NCBI RefSeq assembly: GCF_016722785.1
Contig: NZ_JAEQNE010000001.1
Span: forward strand, 1,116,001-1,180,000
DNA from: Ramlibacter monticola
GTDB lineage: Bacteria; Pseudomonadota; Gammaproteobacteria; Burkholderiales; Burkholderiaceae_C
DNA length: 64,000 nt
Direction of reading: 5' to 3'
The position numbers were made by a program, and so were the translations under genes. Positions 40,644 to 48,080 of this stretch are shown here, piece after piece. The notes beneath the pieces were generated by a model. It was not told the origin of the DNA. It saw nothing but the letters and a program-made list of their open reading frames with translations, and did no database searches. Positions within the stretch are counted from its first letter, which is position 1, and each line of letters opens with the position of its first letter.

Positions 40644-40650
40644 GGCCGCC

Positions 40651-41343
40651 GTGCCGTCCCGGGCCGCCATCGAAGCGATCCTGCTGGCGCTCGCCTGGGG
40701 CGCGGTGCTGGCCGTGCGGCCGTGGCGGCTGTTGCGCCCGCACGGGGGACAGGTGCCGCTGGCCACGCCCTTCCTGGCCTGCCTCACGGTGCTGCCGTGG
40801 CTCTGGAGCTGGCCCGGGCTGGCCGCCCTGCCCTTCCCGCTGCAATGGTCCGGCGCGCCGCTGGCCGTGCTGCTGCTGGGGTGGCCGCTCGCCATCCCGG
40901 TGCTGACGCTGGCCGGGGCGAGCACCCTCCTGACCATGGACGCGTCGCCGGCCCACGCCCTGCACCTGATCGTGTGGAGCGGCCTGCTGCCGGCCACGCT
41001 GACGCTGCTGCTGGGCCACGGCGTGCGCCGGGCGCTCGGCCACCATCCCGTGGCGTACATGCTCGGGCGCGCGTTCGCGGTGCCCATGCTGGCGCTGGGC
41101 GCCTGCGGCGTGCTGGGCATCGTCTTCGGGCCGGCGCTGGCCGGGACGCCCGGGGAACTGCAGCGGGTGGCCGCCATCCTGCTGGCGCTGGGGGAAGCCT
41201 CCTGGACGTGCGCGTTGGTGAGCCTGCTGGTGGCCTGGCGGCCCCGGTGGCTGGCGACTTGGTCCGATGCGATGTACCTGGGCCCCCCGCCCCGGCCGCC
41301 CCGGCCGGTCCGGATGCGCCCCCACGGCCGAGGCACTCATTAG
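40651..41343 (+). CDS. CbiM/energy-coupling-factor-type membrane protein
   Basis: GTG start; 230 aa with about six hydrophobic helices. LLLGWPLAIPVLTLAGAS, HPVAYMLGRAF and VAWRPRWLATWSDAMYLG match the pattern of betaproteobacterial CbiM-like ECF permeases, whose C-terminus normally reads YRPxWVxTFDDRRYL. The N-terminal His-rich metal site of Co/Ni transporters is not obvious. No ATPase or EcfT gene is adjacent, so it is either a solo S-component or degenerate. Confidence 0.5.
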   Translation: MPSRAAIEAILLALAWGAVLAVRPWRLLRPHGGQVPLATPFLACLTVLPWLWSWPGLAALPFPLQWSGAPLAVLLLGWPLAIPVLTLAGASTLLTMDASPAHALHLIVWSGLLPATLTLLLGHGVRRALGHHPVAYMLGRAFAVPMLALGACGVLGIVFGPALAGTPGELQRVAAILLALGEASWTCALVSLLVAWRPRWLATWSDAMYLGPPPRPPRPVRMRPHGRGTH

Positions 41344-41388
41344 CGGCTCGCGCCGCGGCCCCGCTCGAGCAGTGGTATCTTGCGCGCC

Positions 41389-41787
41389 ATGCAGTCGCTC
41401 GCCCGTCCCTTCGTCGCCCTTGCGGCCCTGCTGGGCGCCGCCACCCTCTCCCCGGCTGCGCTGGCCGCCTCGCCGGCGCCGGTGACCGTGCGCGCGCCCG
41501 TGATGGTGGCGGGCCTGTGGTGCGGGGCCGGGCTGCTGCGCAACTACGTGCTGGACATCGCCCAGGAGTACCAGCGCGTGGAAGCCAAGCTGATCAAGCG
41601 GGGCCGCGTGCACGAGCTGACCGGCCACATGGATGGGCCCATCCTGCGCGCCGATCCGCAGCGTGACCACACGATGGAACTGCTGGCCGAGGGCGACGAG
41701 CTGCGCATCATCGACGCCAGCGGCATCCTGGCGCTGGCCAGGGGCCAGTTCTTCACCCGAGCTGTCGGCGGCAGTTGCACGCATTGA
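41389..41787 (+). CDS. exported protein (132 aa), unknown
   Basis: Starts MQSLARPFVALAALLGAATLSPAALA, a clear signal peptide. The mature part is a mixed domain (RAPVMVAGLWCGAGLLRNYVL, GDELRIIDASGILALARG) with two Cys. No family recognised. The stop codon overlaps the start region of the following transporter gene, so the two may be co-translated. Confidence 0.55.
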   Translation: MQSLARPFVALAALLGAATLSPAALAASPAPVTVRAPVMVAGLWCGAGLLRNYVLDIAQEYQRVEAKLIKRGRVHELTGHMDGPILRADPQRDHTMELLAEGDELRIIDASGILALARGQFFTRAVGGSCTH

Positions 41788-42701
41788 GCGCGCCGTCCTG
41801 GCTTTGGCTGCCCATCGTGCTGTGGGCGGCCTTGGCGCAGACCGCGCGCAACGCCGCCCAGCGCTCCCTGGTCGCCCAGGCCGGCACGCTGGGCGCGACG
41901 CTCGCGCGCTTCCTCTACGGCATTCCCTTCGCGGCCCTGTGGGTCGCCGCCCTCCACCTCCTGCCCGCGACGGCTGCGCCACTGCCGCCATTCGGCCCGG
42001 CCTATTCCGGCTGGCTGCTGCTCGGGGCCTTGGGCCAGCTCGCCGCCACCGCCTTCCTGCTGTCGGCGATGAAGGAGCGCAACTTCGTCGTCGGCGTGGC
42101 TTATTCCAAGACCGACGCGCTGCAGGTCGCCCTGTTCGGCTCGGTGTTCCTGCGCGAGCTCCCGGGCGGCTGGACGCTGGTGGCCATCGCCCTCGCGACC
42201 GCGGGCGTGGTGATGCTGTCGCTGCCGCAGAAAGCGGGCGCGGTGGAAGGCGGCGCCTGGACCGGGCGGGCCGCCTGGTTCGGCCTCGCCTCGGGTGCGG
42301 GCTTCGCCCTGTCCGCGATCGGCTACCGCGGCGCGGCCCTGCAGTTGCCGGACACCTCGGCCTGGCTCGCGGGCGCCTGGGGGGTGCTGCTGGCGCAGAC
42401 GCTCCAGACCGTGCTCCTGGGCGGCTGGCTGGTGCTGCGCTCACCGCAGTCGCTGCGGGCCACTGTGACGGCTTGGCGCATCTCCACGCTGGCGGGCGCG
42501 ACGGGCGCGCTGGCCTCCATCGGCTGGTTCACGGCTTTCGCGCTGACCACCGCCGCCAACGTGCGCACGCTGGGGATGGTGGAAGTGGTCTTCAGCTACC
42601 TCGTCTCGCGCCGGCTGCTGCGCGAGAAGCTCGCGCGGGCCGAACAGCGCGGGCTGGCGCTGGTCGTGGCCGGCCTGCTCGCCCTGGGCCTGCAACGCTG
42701 A
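41775..42701 (+). CDS. EamA/DMT-superfamily transporter
   Basis: About 305 aa with ten predicted membrane helices in two EamA repeats. The second repeat ends ANVRTLGMVEVVFSYLVSRRLLREKL. Start uncertain: TTG codons at 41775 and 41784 are available, the latter overlapping the previous TGA. Drug/metabolite transporters move amino acids, nucleosides or drugs; the substrate cannot be inferred. A hairpin (GCGGGGC/GCCCCGC) follows the stop. Confidence 0.85.
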   Translation: MHALSAPSWLWLPIVLWAALAQTARNAAQRSLVAQAGTLGATLARFLYGIPFAALWVAALHLLPATAAPLPPFGPAYSGWLLLGALGQLAATAFLLSAMKERNFVVGVAYSKTDALQVALFGSVFLRELPGGWTLVAIALATAGVVMLSLPQKAGAVEGGAWTGRAAWFGLASGAGFALSAIGYRGAALQLPDTSAWLAGAWGVLLAQTLQTVLLGGWLVLRSPQSLRATVTAWRISTLAGATGALASIGWFTAFALTTAANVRTLGMVEVVFSYLVSRRLLREKLARAEQRGLALVVAGLLALGLQR

Positions 42702-42703
42702 AG

Positions 42704-42722
42704 GCGGGGCGCGCAGCCCCGC
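42704..42722. terminator. hairpin after the EamA gene
   Basis: GCGGGGC pairs with GCCCCGC around a 5-base loop right after the stop codon. There is no U-tract, so termination strength is uncertain. Confidence 0.4.
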
Positions 42723-42744
42723 TGCTGGGACCTGTCGGTTGCTC

Positions 42745-42766
42745 CCGGTTGAGAATCGTCAACCGG
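42745..42766. promoter_or_regulatory. 8-bp inverted repeat, candidate operator
   Basis: CCGGTTGA and TCAACCGG are separated by GAATCG, giving a 22-bp symmetrical element in the interval before the gene at 42891. The binding protein is unknown. Confidence 0.4.
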
Positions 42767-42890
42767 CGGCCTCTTCGCGGGGGTCCTACGCCGGGTGGGC
42801 ATGGACACGCACGAAGCGCCGCGCTACAACGTCGCAACATGCCCTGAGCCGGCGATGGCGGTCCATCGCCCGGCATCGGGTGAACGAATC

Positions 42891-43205
42891 ATGTCCTTCA
42901 GCACACTGCTGTACCGCTATTTCTTCTTCGGCTGGCTCTTCAAGGACGTCAACCGCGGCAACCTCTTCGAGCGCTCCGCCGCGTGGCGGCACAACCGCGA
43001 CCAGGCCCGCTGGCTGCCGACGTACATGCGCCGCTGGATGTGGTGGGGCCTGTTCTTCTACGCGCTCGGTGCCGTCGTCGAATGGCTGCTGCAGGCCCCC
43101 GCCTTCTCCGTGGTCTTCTACGTGCCCAGCGCGCTGAGCGTGCCCGTCAACGCCGTCATCGGCGCGGCCTGGATCGGGTTGCGGCTGGTGCCCGCCCGGG
43201 CGTAG
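42891..43205 (+). CDS. small membrane protein (104 aa), unknown
   Basis: Starts MSFSTLLYRYFFFGWLFKDVN; a longer in-frame start lies at 42795. Aromatic-rich with two spans (RRWMWWGLFFYALGAVVEWLL and FSVVFYVPSALSVPVNAVIGAAWIGL). No known domain. It converges with the LysR gene; 7 bp separate the two ends. Confidence 0.6.
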   Translation: MSFSTLLYRYFFFGWLFKDVNRGNLFERSAAWRHNRDQARWLPTYMRRWMWWGLFFYALGAVVEWLLQAPAFSVVFYVPSALSVPVNAVIGAAWIGLRLVPARA

Positions 43206-43212
43206 CGCGCCC

Positions 43213-44151
43213 TTACGCGCCCGCCGCGGTCCTGGCCAGTTCGAGGTCGGCGAGGGCCTGCTGCGTGGACTCCACCAGGTGATCGACGAAGGCGCGCGTG
43301 CGCGCCGGCATGTACTTGCGGGTGGGCACGGCCACCACGATGCTCATGCGGCCGGTGACCCACGGCGCGAGCACGCGCTTCAGTTCGCCGCTCTTGAGCA
43401 GCGGCGCGATCAGGCCCGCCGGCTGGCTGCTGATGCCCGCGCCGGCGATGGTGGCCCGCAGCAGCGTATCCATGTGGTTCGAGTGCACCACCGCGGGCAC
43501 TTCCACTTCCAGGGTGCGGTCCCGCTGCGTGGGATCGATCAGCGTCATGGCGCGCAGCCGCATGCCGGGCGTGCGCACGCGGAGCCAGCGATGCGCGCCC
43601 AGGTCCTGCGGTGAGGCCGGCTCGCCGAAGCGTTCCAGGTAGGCCGGCGCGGCGCAGAAGACCGCCTCGCTGGCGACCACCGTGCGCGCGACCGCGCTGG
43701 AGTGGATGGGCACGCCGCCCGTCACGACCGTGAGGTCGTAGTCCTCGACGTCCGGATCGACCACGTCGTGCACGTGCAGTTCGAGCACCACCTCCGGATA
43801 CCGGAGCTGGAACTCGGGGATGGCGGGCGCGATGATGTGCGTCGCAATGCCCGGCAGGGCCAGCACGCGCACGGTGCCGCTCATCTCGCGGCTGTGCGCG
43901 TGCGCGATCGCGTCGGCCTCCTCGATGTCGCCGAGGATGGGTCGCAGGCGCTGCAGGTAGGCCTCGCCCGCCGGCGTGAGCGAAAGGCGCCGGGTGGTGC
44001 GTTGCAGCAGGCGCACGCCCAGGTGCCGCTCCAGGTCGCTCACCAGCCGCGTCACCGCCGCCGGCGTCAGGTCCAGCTTGCGGGCCGCCGCCGCGAAGCC
44101 GCCCTCGTCCACCACCTCCTGGAACACCCGCATCGATTGGAGTCGATCCAT
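43213..44151 (-). CDS. LysR-family transcriptional regulator
   Basis: A 312-aa regulator. The N-terminal winged HTH (1-60: MDRLQSMRVFQEVVDEGGFA, AAVTRLVSDLERHLGVRLL) precedes a substrate-binding domain (about 90-300). The subfamily resembles the DsdC/CrgA-like LysR proteins of Burkholderiales. Its ATG lies 9 bp from a perfect palindrome with the T-N11-A form typical of LysR sites, suggesting autoregulation and control of the divergent exported-protein gene. Confidence 0.92.
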   Translation of the reverse strand: MDRLQSMRVFQEVVDEGGFAAAARKLDLTPAAVTRLVSDLERHLGVRLLQRTTRRLSLTPAGEAYLQRLRPILGDIEEADAIAHAHSREMSGTVRVLALPGIATHIIAPAIPEFQLRYPEVVLELHVHDVVDPDVEDYDLTVVTGGVPIHSSAVARTVVASEAVFCAAPAYLERFGEPASPQDLGAHRWLRVRTPGMRLRAMTLIDPTQRDRTLEVEVPAVVHSNHMDTLLRATIAGAGISSQPAGLIAPLLKSGELKRVLAPWVTGRMSIVVAVPTRKYMPARTRAFVDHLVESTQQALADLELARTAAGA

Positions 44152-44160
44152 GTCCGGATT

Positions 44161-44177
44161 ATTGCACCAGCTGCAAT
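44161..44177. promoter_or_regulatory. LysR-type operator palindrome
   Basis: ATTGCA-CCAGC-TGCAAT, perfect 6-bp arms around 5 bases, containing T-N11-A. It lies between the divergent LysR and exported-protein genes, immediately next to the LysR start. Confidence 0.65.
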
Positions 44178-44265
44178 GGAGGATTGTTCGTGACGCTCTT
44201 TTTTGCGCAGCTTGAGAGGAATAAAGTCCTTCCATCGTCAACGCAACCCCTCCGAAAGGACCAGC

Positions 44266-44631
44266 ATGAACCGCTCCAGTCTCGTGATCGCCGCCCTGTC
44301 CCTCGCCGCCTTCGCCGCCCAGGCCCAGGACGCCGACCCCAGCGGCCAGTTCGCGGCCGGGGCCGCCGGACAGGCCACCCGCGCCGCCGTGCAGGCCGAA
44401 CTGGCCGCATACAAGCAGGCGGGCGTGAACCCCTATTCGATCTCGTACAACCCGCTGAAGTCGTTCCGCAGCACCCGCAGCCGCGCCGAAGTGCAGGCCG
44501 AGTACATCGGCAGCCGCGATGCCGTCGCCGCGATGACGCGCGAGGACAGCGGCTCCGCCTTCCTGGCCGCCCGCCCGTCCACGACGCAGGACGTGCGCCA
44601 CCTGGCCGGCCAGCCGGCGAACGCGCTCTAA
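44266..44631 (+). CDS. exported DUF4148-like protein (121 aa)
   Basis: Starts MNRSSLVIAALSLAAFAAQAQD after GAAAGGA; a clear signal peptide. The mature part repeats the pattern '(T/S)R(A/S)xVQAE(L/Y)' twice (TRAAVQAELAAYKQAG and SRAEVQAEYIGSRD), as in DUF4148 proteins of Burkholderiales. Function unknown. Divergent from the LysR gene and a likely target of it. Confidence 0.7.
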   Translation: MNRSSLVIAALSLAAFAAQAQDADPSGQFAAGAAGQATRAAVQAELAAYKQAGVNPYSISYNPLKSFRSTRSRAEVQAEYIGSRDAVAAMTREDSGSAFLAARPSTTQDVRHLAGQPANAL

Positions 44632-44644
44632 GAGCGAGCCGCCT

Positions 44645-44674
44645 GCGAACCATCACCTCGATGTGATGGTTCGC
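44645..44674. promoter_or_regulatory. perfect 12-bp palindrome upstream of the FAH-like operon
   Basis: GCGAACCATCAC and GTGATGGTTCGC are separated by CTCGAT. It lies 13 bp past the stop of the DUF4148-like gene and 80 bp before the next start. It could be a terminator stem without an adjacent U-tract, or an operator: an AT-rich stretch with TATCCT and TTTAAC follows. Confidence 0.5.
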
Positions 44675-44753
44675 ATCAAATACTTTAACTATCCTTTATT
44701 CGTCGATCTCCCTACATTGCCTTCAAGCCTCAACGAACTTGAAGGAGATCGAC

Positions 44754-45056
44754 GTGCTGCAAGACCTGCACTCTCCCGCGGCCACCGACGCCGCTTCCGA
44801 AGCCCACCGCCACGCCTACAACGCGGCCTTCCACCTGCTGGACCTGAGCTGGCACTGGGACCCGGTGGCCTTCGCCGCCATCCACCGCTACGGCCGCGCC
44901 GGACTCAAGGACTGGGTCCAGCACGAGCAGCCGCACCTGCTGAGGGCCTACGACCTCGACTTCCTCGTCGACGCGATCGAGAGCACCAAGGCCCGCTGCC
45001 TCGCCGCGTACGAGCACCACGCGGCGAAGCAGGGCTCCGTCCTCCTCGCCGCCTGA
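44754..45056 (+). CDS. small His-rich protein (100 aa), unknown
   Basis: GTG at 44754 with AAGGAG seven bases upstream; a TTG at 44739 is possible. Product MLQDLHSPAATDAAS... is helical, with many His and aromatic residues (HRHAYNAAFHLLDLSWHWDPVAF). Found 10 bp upstream of the FAH-like gene, so probably in the same operon. No family recognised. Confidence 0.6.
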   Translation: MLQDLHSPAATDAASEAHRHAYNAAFHLLDLSWHWDPVAFAAIHRYGRAGLKDWVQHEQPHLLRAYDLDFLVDAIESTKARCLAAYEHHAAKQGSVLLAA

Positions 45057-45066
45057 GGGAGCCGTC

Positions 45067-45831
45067 ATGCAACTGCGCTGGGTACGCTTCCTCGAGGGCG
45101 CCACGGTCCGCTTCGGCACGCTGGAAGGCGAGCGAGTGCGCCTCTGGCACGGCGACATGTTCGAATATCCGCAGCGCGGCGACCGCACGGTGCCGCTGGC
45201 CGACGTGCGCCTGCTCACCCCGGTGCAGCCGAGCAAGGTCATCGCCTTGTGGAACAACTTCAAGGCGCTCGGCGAGAAGCTGAACCTGGCCGCGCCGGAA
45301 GAGCCGCTCTACCTGATCAAGACGCCCAACTCCTACCTGGAGCCGGGCGGCACCATCCGCCATCCCGGCACCGGCAAGGTGGTCTACGAGGGCGAACTGG
45401 GCATCGTGATCGGCAAGCGTTGCAAGCAGGTGAGCGAGGACGAGGCGATGGCGCACGTGTTCGGCTACACCTGCGCCAACGACGTGACGGTGGCCGACAT
45501 CCTGAACCGCGACGCCTCGTTCGCGCAGTGGTCGCGTGCCAAGGGCTTCGACACCTTCTGCCCCTTCGGGCCGGCGGTGGCGACCGGGCTCGATCCCGCC
45601 AGGCTCACCGTGCGCACGCTGCTCGACGGCGTGGTGCGGCAGGACTACCCGATCAGCGACATGCGCTTTTCCGTCGCGCAACTGGTGAGCCTGATCTCGC
45701 AGGACATGACCCTCCTGCCCGGCGACATCCTCCTCTGCGGCACCTCGGTCGGCGTGGGCTCCATGAAGCCCGGCTGCACCGTCGAAGTCGAGATCGCCGG
45801 CATCGGCCGGCTGACGAACCGCCTCCAGTAA
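45067..45831 (+). CDS. fumarylacetoacetate hydrolase (FAH) family protein
   Basis: A 254-aa enzyme with the C-terminal FAH fold: PSKVIALWNNFKALGEKLNL, metal-binding acids in VVYEGELGIVIGKR and GYTCANDVTVADI, and the C-terminal LLPGDILLCGTSVGVGSMKPG. Members hydrolyse or decarboxylate 2,4-diketo acids or 5-oxopentene tricarboxylate in aromatic degradation. Co-directional with a ketopantoate-reductase-like gene 24 bp downstream. Confidence 0.88.
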   Translation: MQLRWVRFLEGATVRFGTLEGERVRLWHGDMFEYPQRGDRTVPLADVRLLTPVQPSKVIALWNNFKALGEKLNLAAPEEPLYLIKTPNSYLEPGGTIRHPGTGKVVYEGELGIVIGKRCKQVSEDEAMAHVFGYTCANDVTVADILNRDASFAQWSRAKGFDTFCPFGPAVATGLDPARLTVRTLLDGVVRQDYPISDMRFSVAQLVSLISQDMTLLPGDILLCGTSVGVGSMKPGCTVEVEIAGIGRLTNRLQ

Positions 45832-45855
45832 CCCCTTACTCCCGCAGGAGGGAGC

Positions 45856-46863
45856 ATGAAGATCGCAATCATCGGCGCCGGCGCCATCGGTGGCTATGTC
45901 GGCGTGAAACTCGCCTTGGCCGGCGAGGACGTCACCTTCATCGTGCGCGGCGCGAATCTCGCGGCCATCCGCGATGCGGGCATGCGGCTGGTGCTGCCGG
46001 ACGGCAGCCAGCACGTGGCGCGCAACGTGCGCGCGACCGAGCGCTACGAGGAGGCCGGCGAGCAGGATCTCGTGATCCTCGCCACCAAGGCGCACCAGGT
46101 GGCGGACGTCGCGCCGCACCTGGACCGGCTGATGGGGCCGCGGACCGCGGTGGTGACGATGCAGAACGGCATCCCCTTCTGGTACTTCCACAAGACCGGC
46201 TGCGCGCTGGAAGGCAGTGCGGTGCGCAGCGTGGACCAGGAGGGGCGGCTCGCGACGCAGATCCCGCCGGAGCGCGTGATCGGCTGCGTGGTCTATCCGG
46301 CGTGCGAGCTGCTCGCGCCCGGCGTGGTGAAGCACATCGAGGGCGACCGCTTCCCGCTGGGCGAGCTCGATGGCCGCGTGAGCGACCGCGTCACCCGCAT
46401 CTCGGAGGTCTTCCAGCGGGCCGGCCTCAAGGCGCCGGTGCTGGAAGACATCCGCGCGGAAATCTGGCTGAAGCTGTGGGGCAACCTCACCTTCAACCCG
46501 ATCAGCAGCCTCACGCACTCGACCCTGGTGGACATCTGCCAGTTCCCGCTCTCGCGCGAGATCGCCGCCAGCATGATGCGCGAGGCGCAGGCGGTGGCGG
46601 GCAAGCTCGGGATCACCTTCCGCGTGCCGCTGGAAAAGCGCATCGCCGGCGCCGAGAAGGTCGGCAGGCACAAGACCTCTATGCTGCAGGACGTGGAGTC
46701 CGGCCGCGCGCCCGAGATCGACGCGCTGGTGGGATCGGTCGCGGAGCTCGCGCGCCTCACCGGCACGGCGACGCCGCACATCGACACGGTCTATGCGCTG
46801 GTGAAACTGCTGGCGAGGAACATGGAGACGGAGCGCGCGGGGGTGCGGATGCAGCCGGCCTGA
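45856..46863 (+). CDS. ketopantoate reductase (ApbA/PanE) family oxidoreductase
   Basis: A 335-aa NADP-dependent enzyme. The N-terminal Rossmann fold has IGAGAIGGYVGVKLA (7-21), and the C-terminal ApbA_C domain has EIWLKLWGNLTFNPISSLTHST, which contains the catalytic-Lys region. Vitamin B5 biosynthesis is possible, but pairing with an FAH-like hydrolase suggests reduction of a 2-oxo acid in a catabolic pathway. A good AGGAGG-like ribosome site precedes the ATG. Confidence 0.88.
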   Translation: MKIAIIGAGAIGGYVGVKLALAGEDVTFIVRGANLAAIRDAGMRLVLPDGSQHVARNVRATERYEEAGEQDLVILATKAHQVADVAPHLDRLMGPRTAVVTMQNGIPFWYFHKTGCALEGSAVRSVDQEGRLATQIPPERVIGCVVYPACELLAPGVVKHIEGDRFPLGELDGRVSDRVTRISEVFQRAGLKAPVLEDIRAEIWLKLWGNLTFNPISSLTHSTLVDICQFPLSREIAASMMREAQAVAGKLGITFRVPLEKRIAGAEKVGRHKTSMLQDVESGRAPEIDALVGSVAELARLTGTATPHIDTVYALVKLLARNMETERAGVRMQPA

Positions 46864-46872
46864 ACGCCGGCG

Positions 46873-47151
46873 TCACCCGACCTTCACGCCGTTCCAGAAC
46901 GCCACCCGGTCCTTCACCATCTGCGCCTCGGGCTTCGGCTCGGGGTAGTACCAGACCGCGTCCTGGTTCAGCTCGCCGTTCACCAGCAGCGAGTAGTAGC
47001 TCGCCTCGCCCTTCCAGGGACAGCTCGTGTGGTGGTTGCTGAAGGTCACGTATTCGCGCTTGAGCGCGCTGGCCGGGAAGTAATGATTGCCCTCGACCAG
47101 CACCGTGTCGTCGCTCTCGGCGACGGTCACGCCGTTCCACGTCGCTTTCAT
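46873..47151 (-). CDS. DUF427 protein, coupled to egtD
   Basis: A 92-aa DUF427 protein: MKATWNGVTVAESDDTVLVEGNHYFP, HHTSCPWKGEASYYSL and AVWYYPEP are the family signature, including the conserved CPWKG Cys. The ATG overlaps the egtD stop by 4 bp, so it is the third gene of the ergothioneine operon. DUF427 members have no established activity. The 3' end converges with the ketopantoate-reductase-like gene. Confidence 0.9.
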   Translation of the reverse strand: MKATWNGVTVAESDDTVLVEGNHYFPASALKREYVTFSNHHTSCPWKGEASYYSLLVNGELNQDAVWYYPEPKPEAQMVKDRVAFWNGVKVG

Positions 47152-48080
47152 GCCTGGCTCCTTGGCGGGGCGTGCAGCCAGTGCACGCTGAACAGGTTCT
47201 CCGGATCGGTCCAGATCGGCCCGGGCCGGAAGCCGGCGCGCTGCGCCAGCGTCCGCACGCCCGTCATGGTGAACTTGTACGAGTTCTCCGTGTGCAGGCT
47301 CTCGCCCTCCTCCAGCACCAAGCCCTCGCCGCCCAGCGCGACCGCCTGCCGCGTGCGGCTGACCAGGTGCATCTCGATGCGCTGCAGCGGCGCGTTGTAG
47401 AAGGCGTAGTGCGCGAACTGCGGGAGCACGAAGTTGGCGCCCAGCTCGCGGTTGGCCCGCGCCAGCAGGTTCAGGTTGAACGCGGCCGTCACGCCCTGGG
47501 CATCGTTGTAGGCGGCGTGCAGCAGTTGCGGATCCTTCACCAGGTCCACGCCCAGCAGCAGCGCGCCGCCGCGCAGCAGCTCCGCCGCGCCGCCCAGGAA
47601 GGCCAGGGCCTCCTCGGGCGTGAAGTTGCCGATGGTGGAGCCGGGGAAGAAGCCGATCCGCCGGCCCCGCCCGGCGGGCGGCAGTTGCAGCGTGCGCGTG
47701 TAGTCGGCCACGACCGGCTGGACCTCCAAGCCCGCGAATTCCCTGCGCAGGAAGGCCGCGGCATCGCGCAGGTGATCGCCGGAGATGTCGATCGGCAGGT
47801 AGCGCGCCGGCGCGTCGAAGGCCTGCAGCAGCAGCCGCACCTTGCGCAGCGAACCGGCGCCGAACTCGACGATCTCGGCGCCCGGCCCCGCCAGCGCCGC
47901 CATCTCCGCGACGCTGCGTTCGAGGATGCCCAGCTCGGTGCGGGTCGGGTAGTACTCCGGCAGCTCGCAGATGAGGTCGAAGAGGCGAGAGCCTTCGGCG
48001 TCGTAGAAGTACTTGGGGGAGATGCGGTGCGGCCGCTCCTTCAGGGCCACGAGGAGGTCGCGCGCGAATTCGTCCGTCAT
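47148..48080 (-). CDS. egtD: L-histidine N-alpha-methyltransferase EgtD
   Basis: A 310-aa SAM-dependent enzyme that trimethylates histidine to hercynine, the first step of ergothioneine biosynthesis. Signatures: KYFYDAEGSRLFDLICELPEYY, TRTELGIL, SAM site VEFGAGSLRKVRLLL, FFPGSTIGNFTPEE, and the C-terminal ENSYKFT and W..P..LFSVHWL. The ATG overlaps egtB by 4 bp. Confidence 0.95.
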   Translation of the reverse strand: MTDEFARDLLVALKERPHRISPKYFYDAEGSRLFDLICELPEYYPTRTELGILERSVAEMAALAGPGAEIVEFGAGSLRKVRLLLQAFDAPARYLPIDISGDHLRDAAAFLRREFAGLEVQPVVADYTRTLQLPPAGRGRRIGFFPGSTIGNFTPEEALAFLGGAAELLRGGALLLGVDLVKDPQLLHAAYNDAQGVTAAFNLNLLARANRELGANFVLPQFAHYAFYNAPLQRIEMHLVSRTRQAVALGGEGLVLEEGESLHTENSYKFTMTGVRTLAQRAGFRPGPIWTDPENLFSVHWLHAPPRSQA

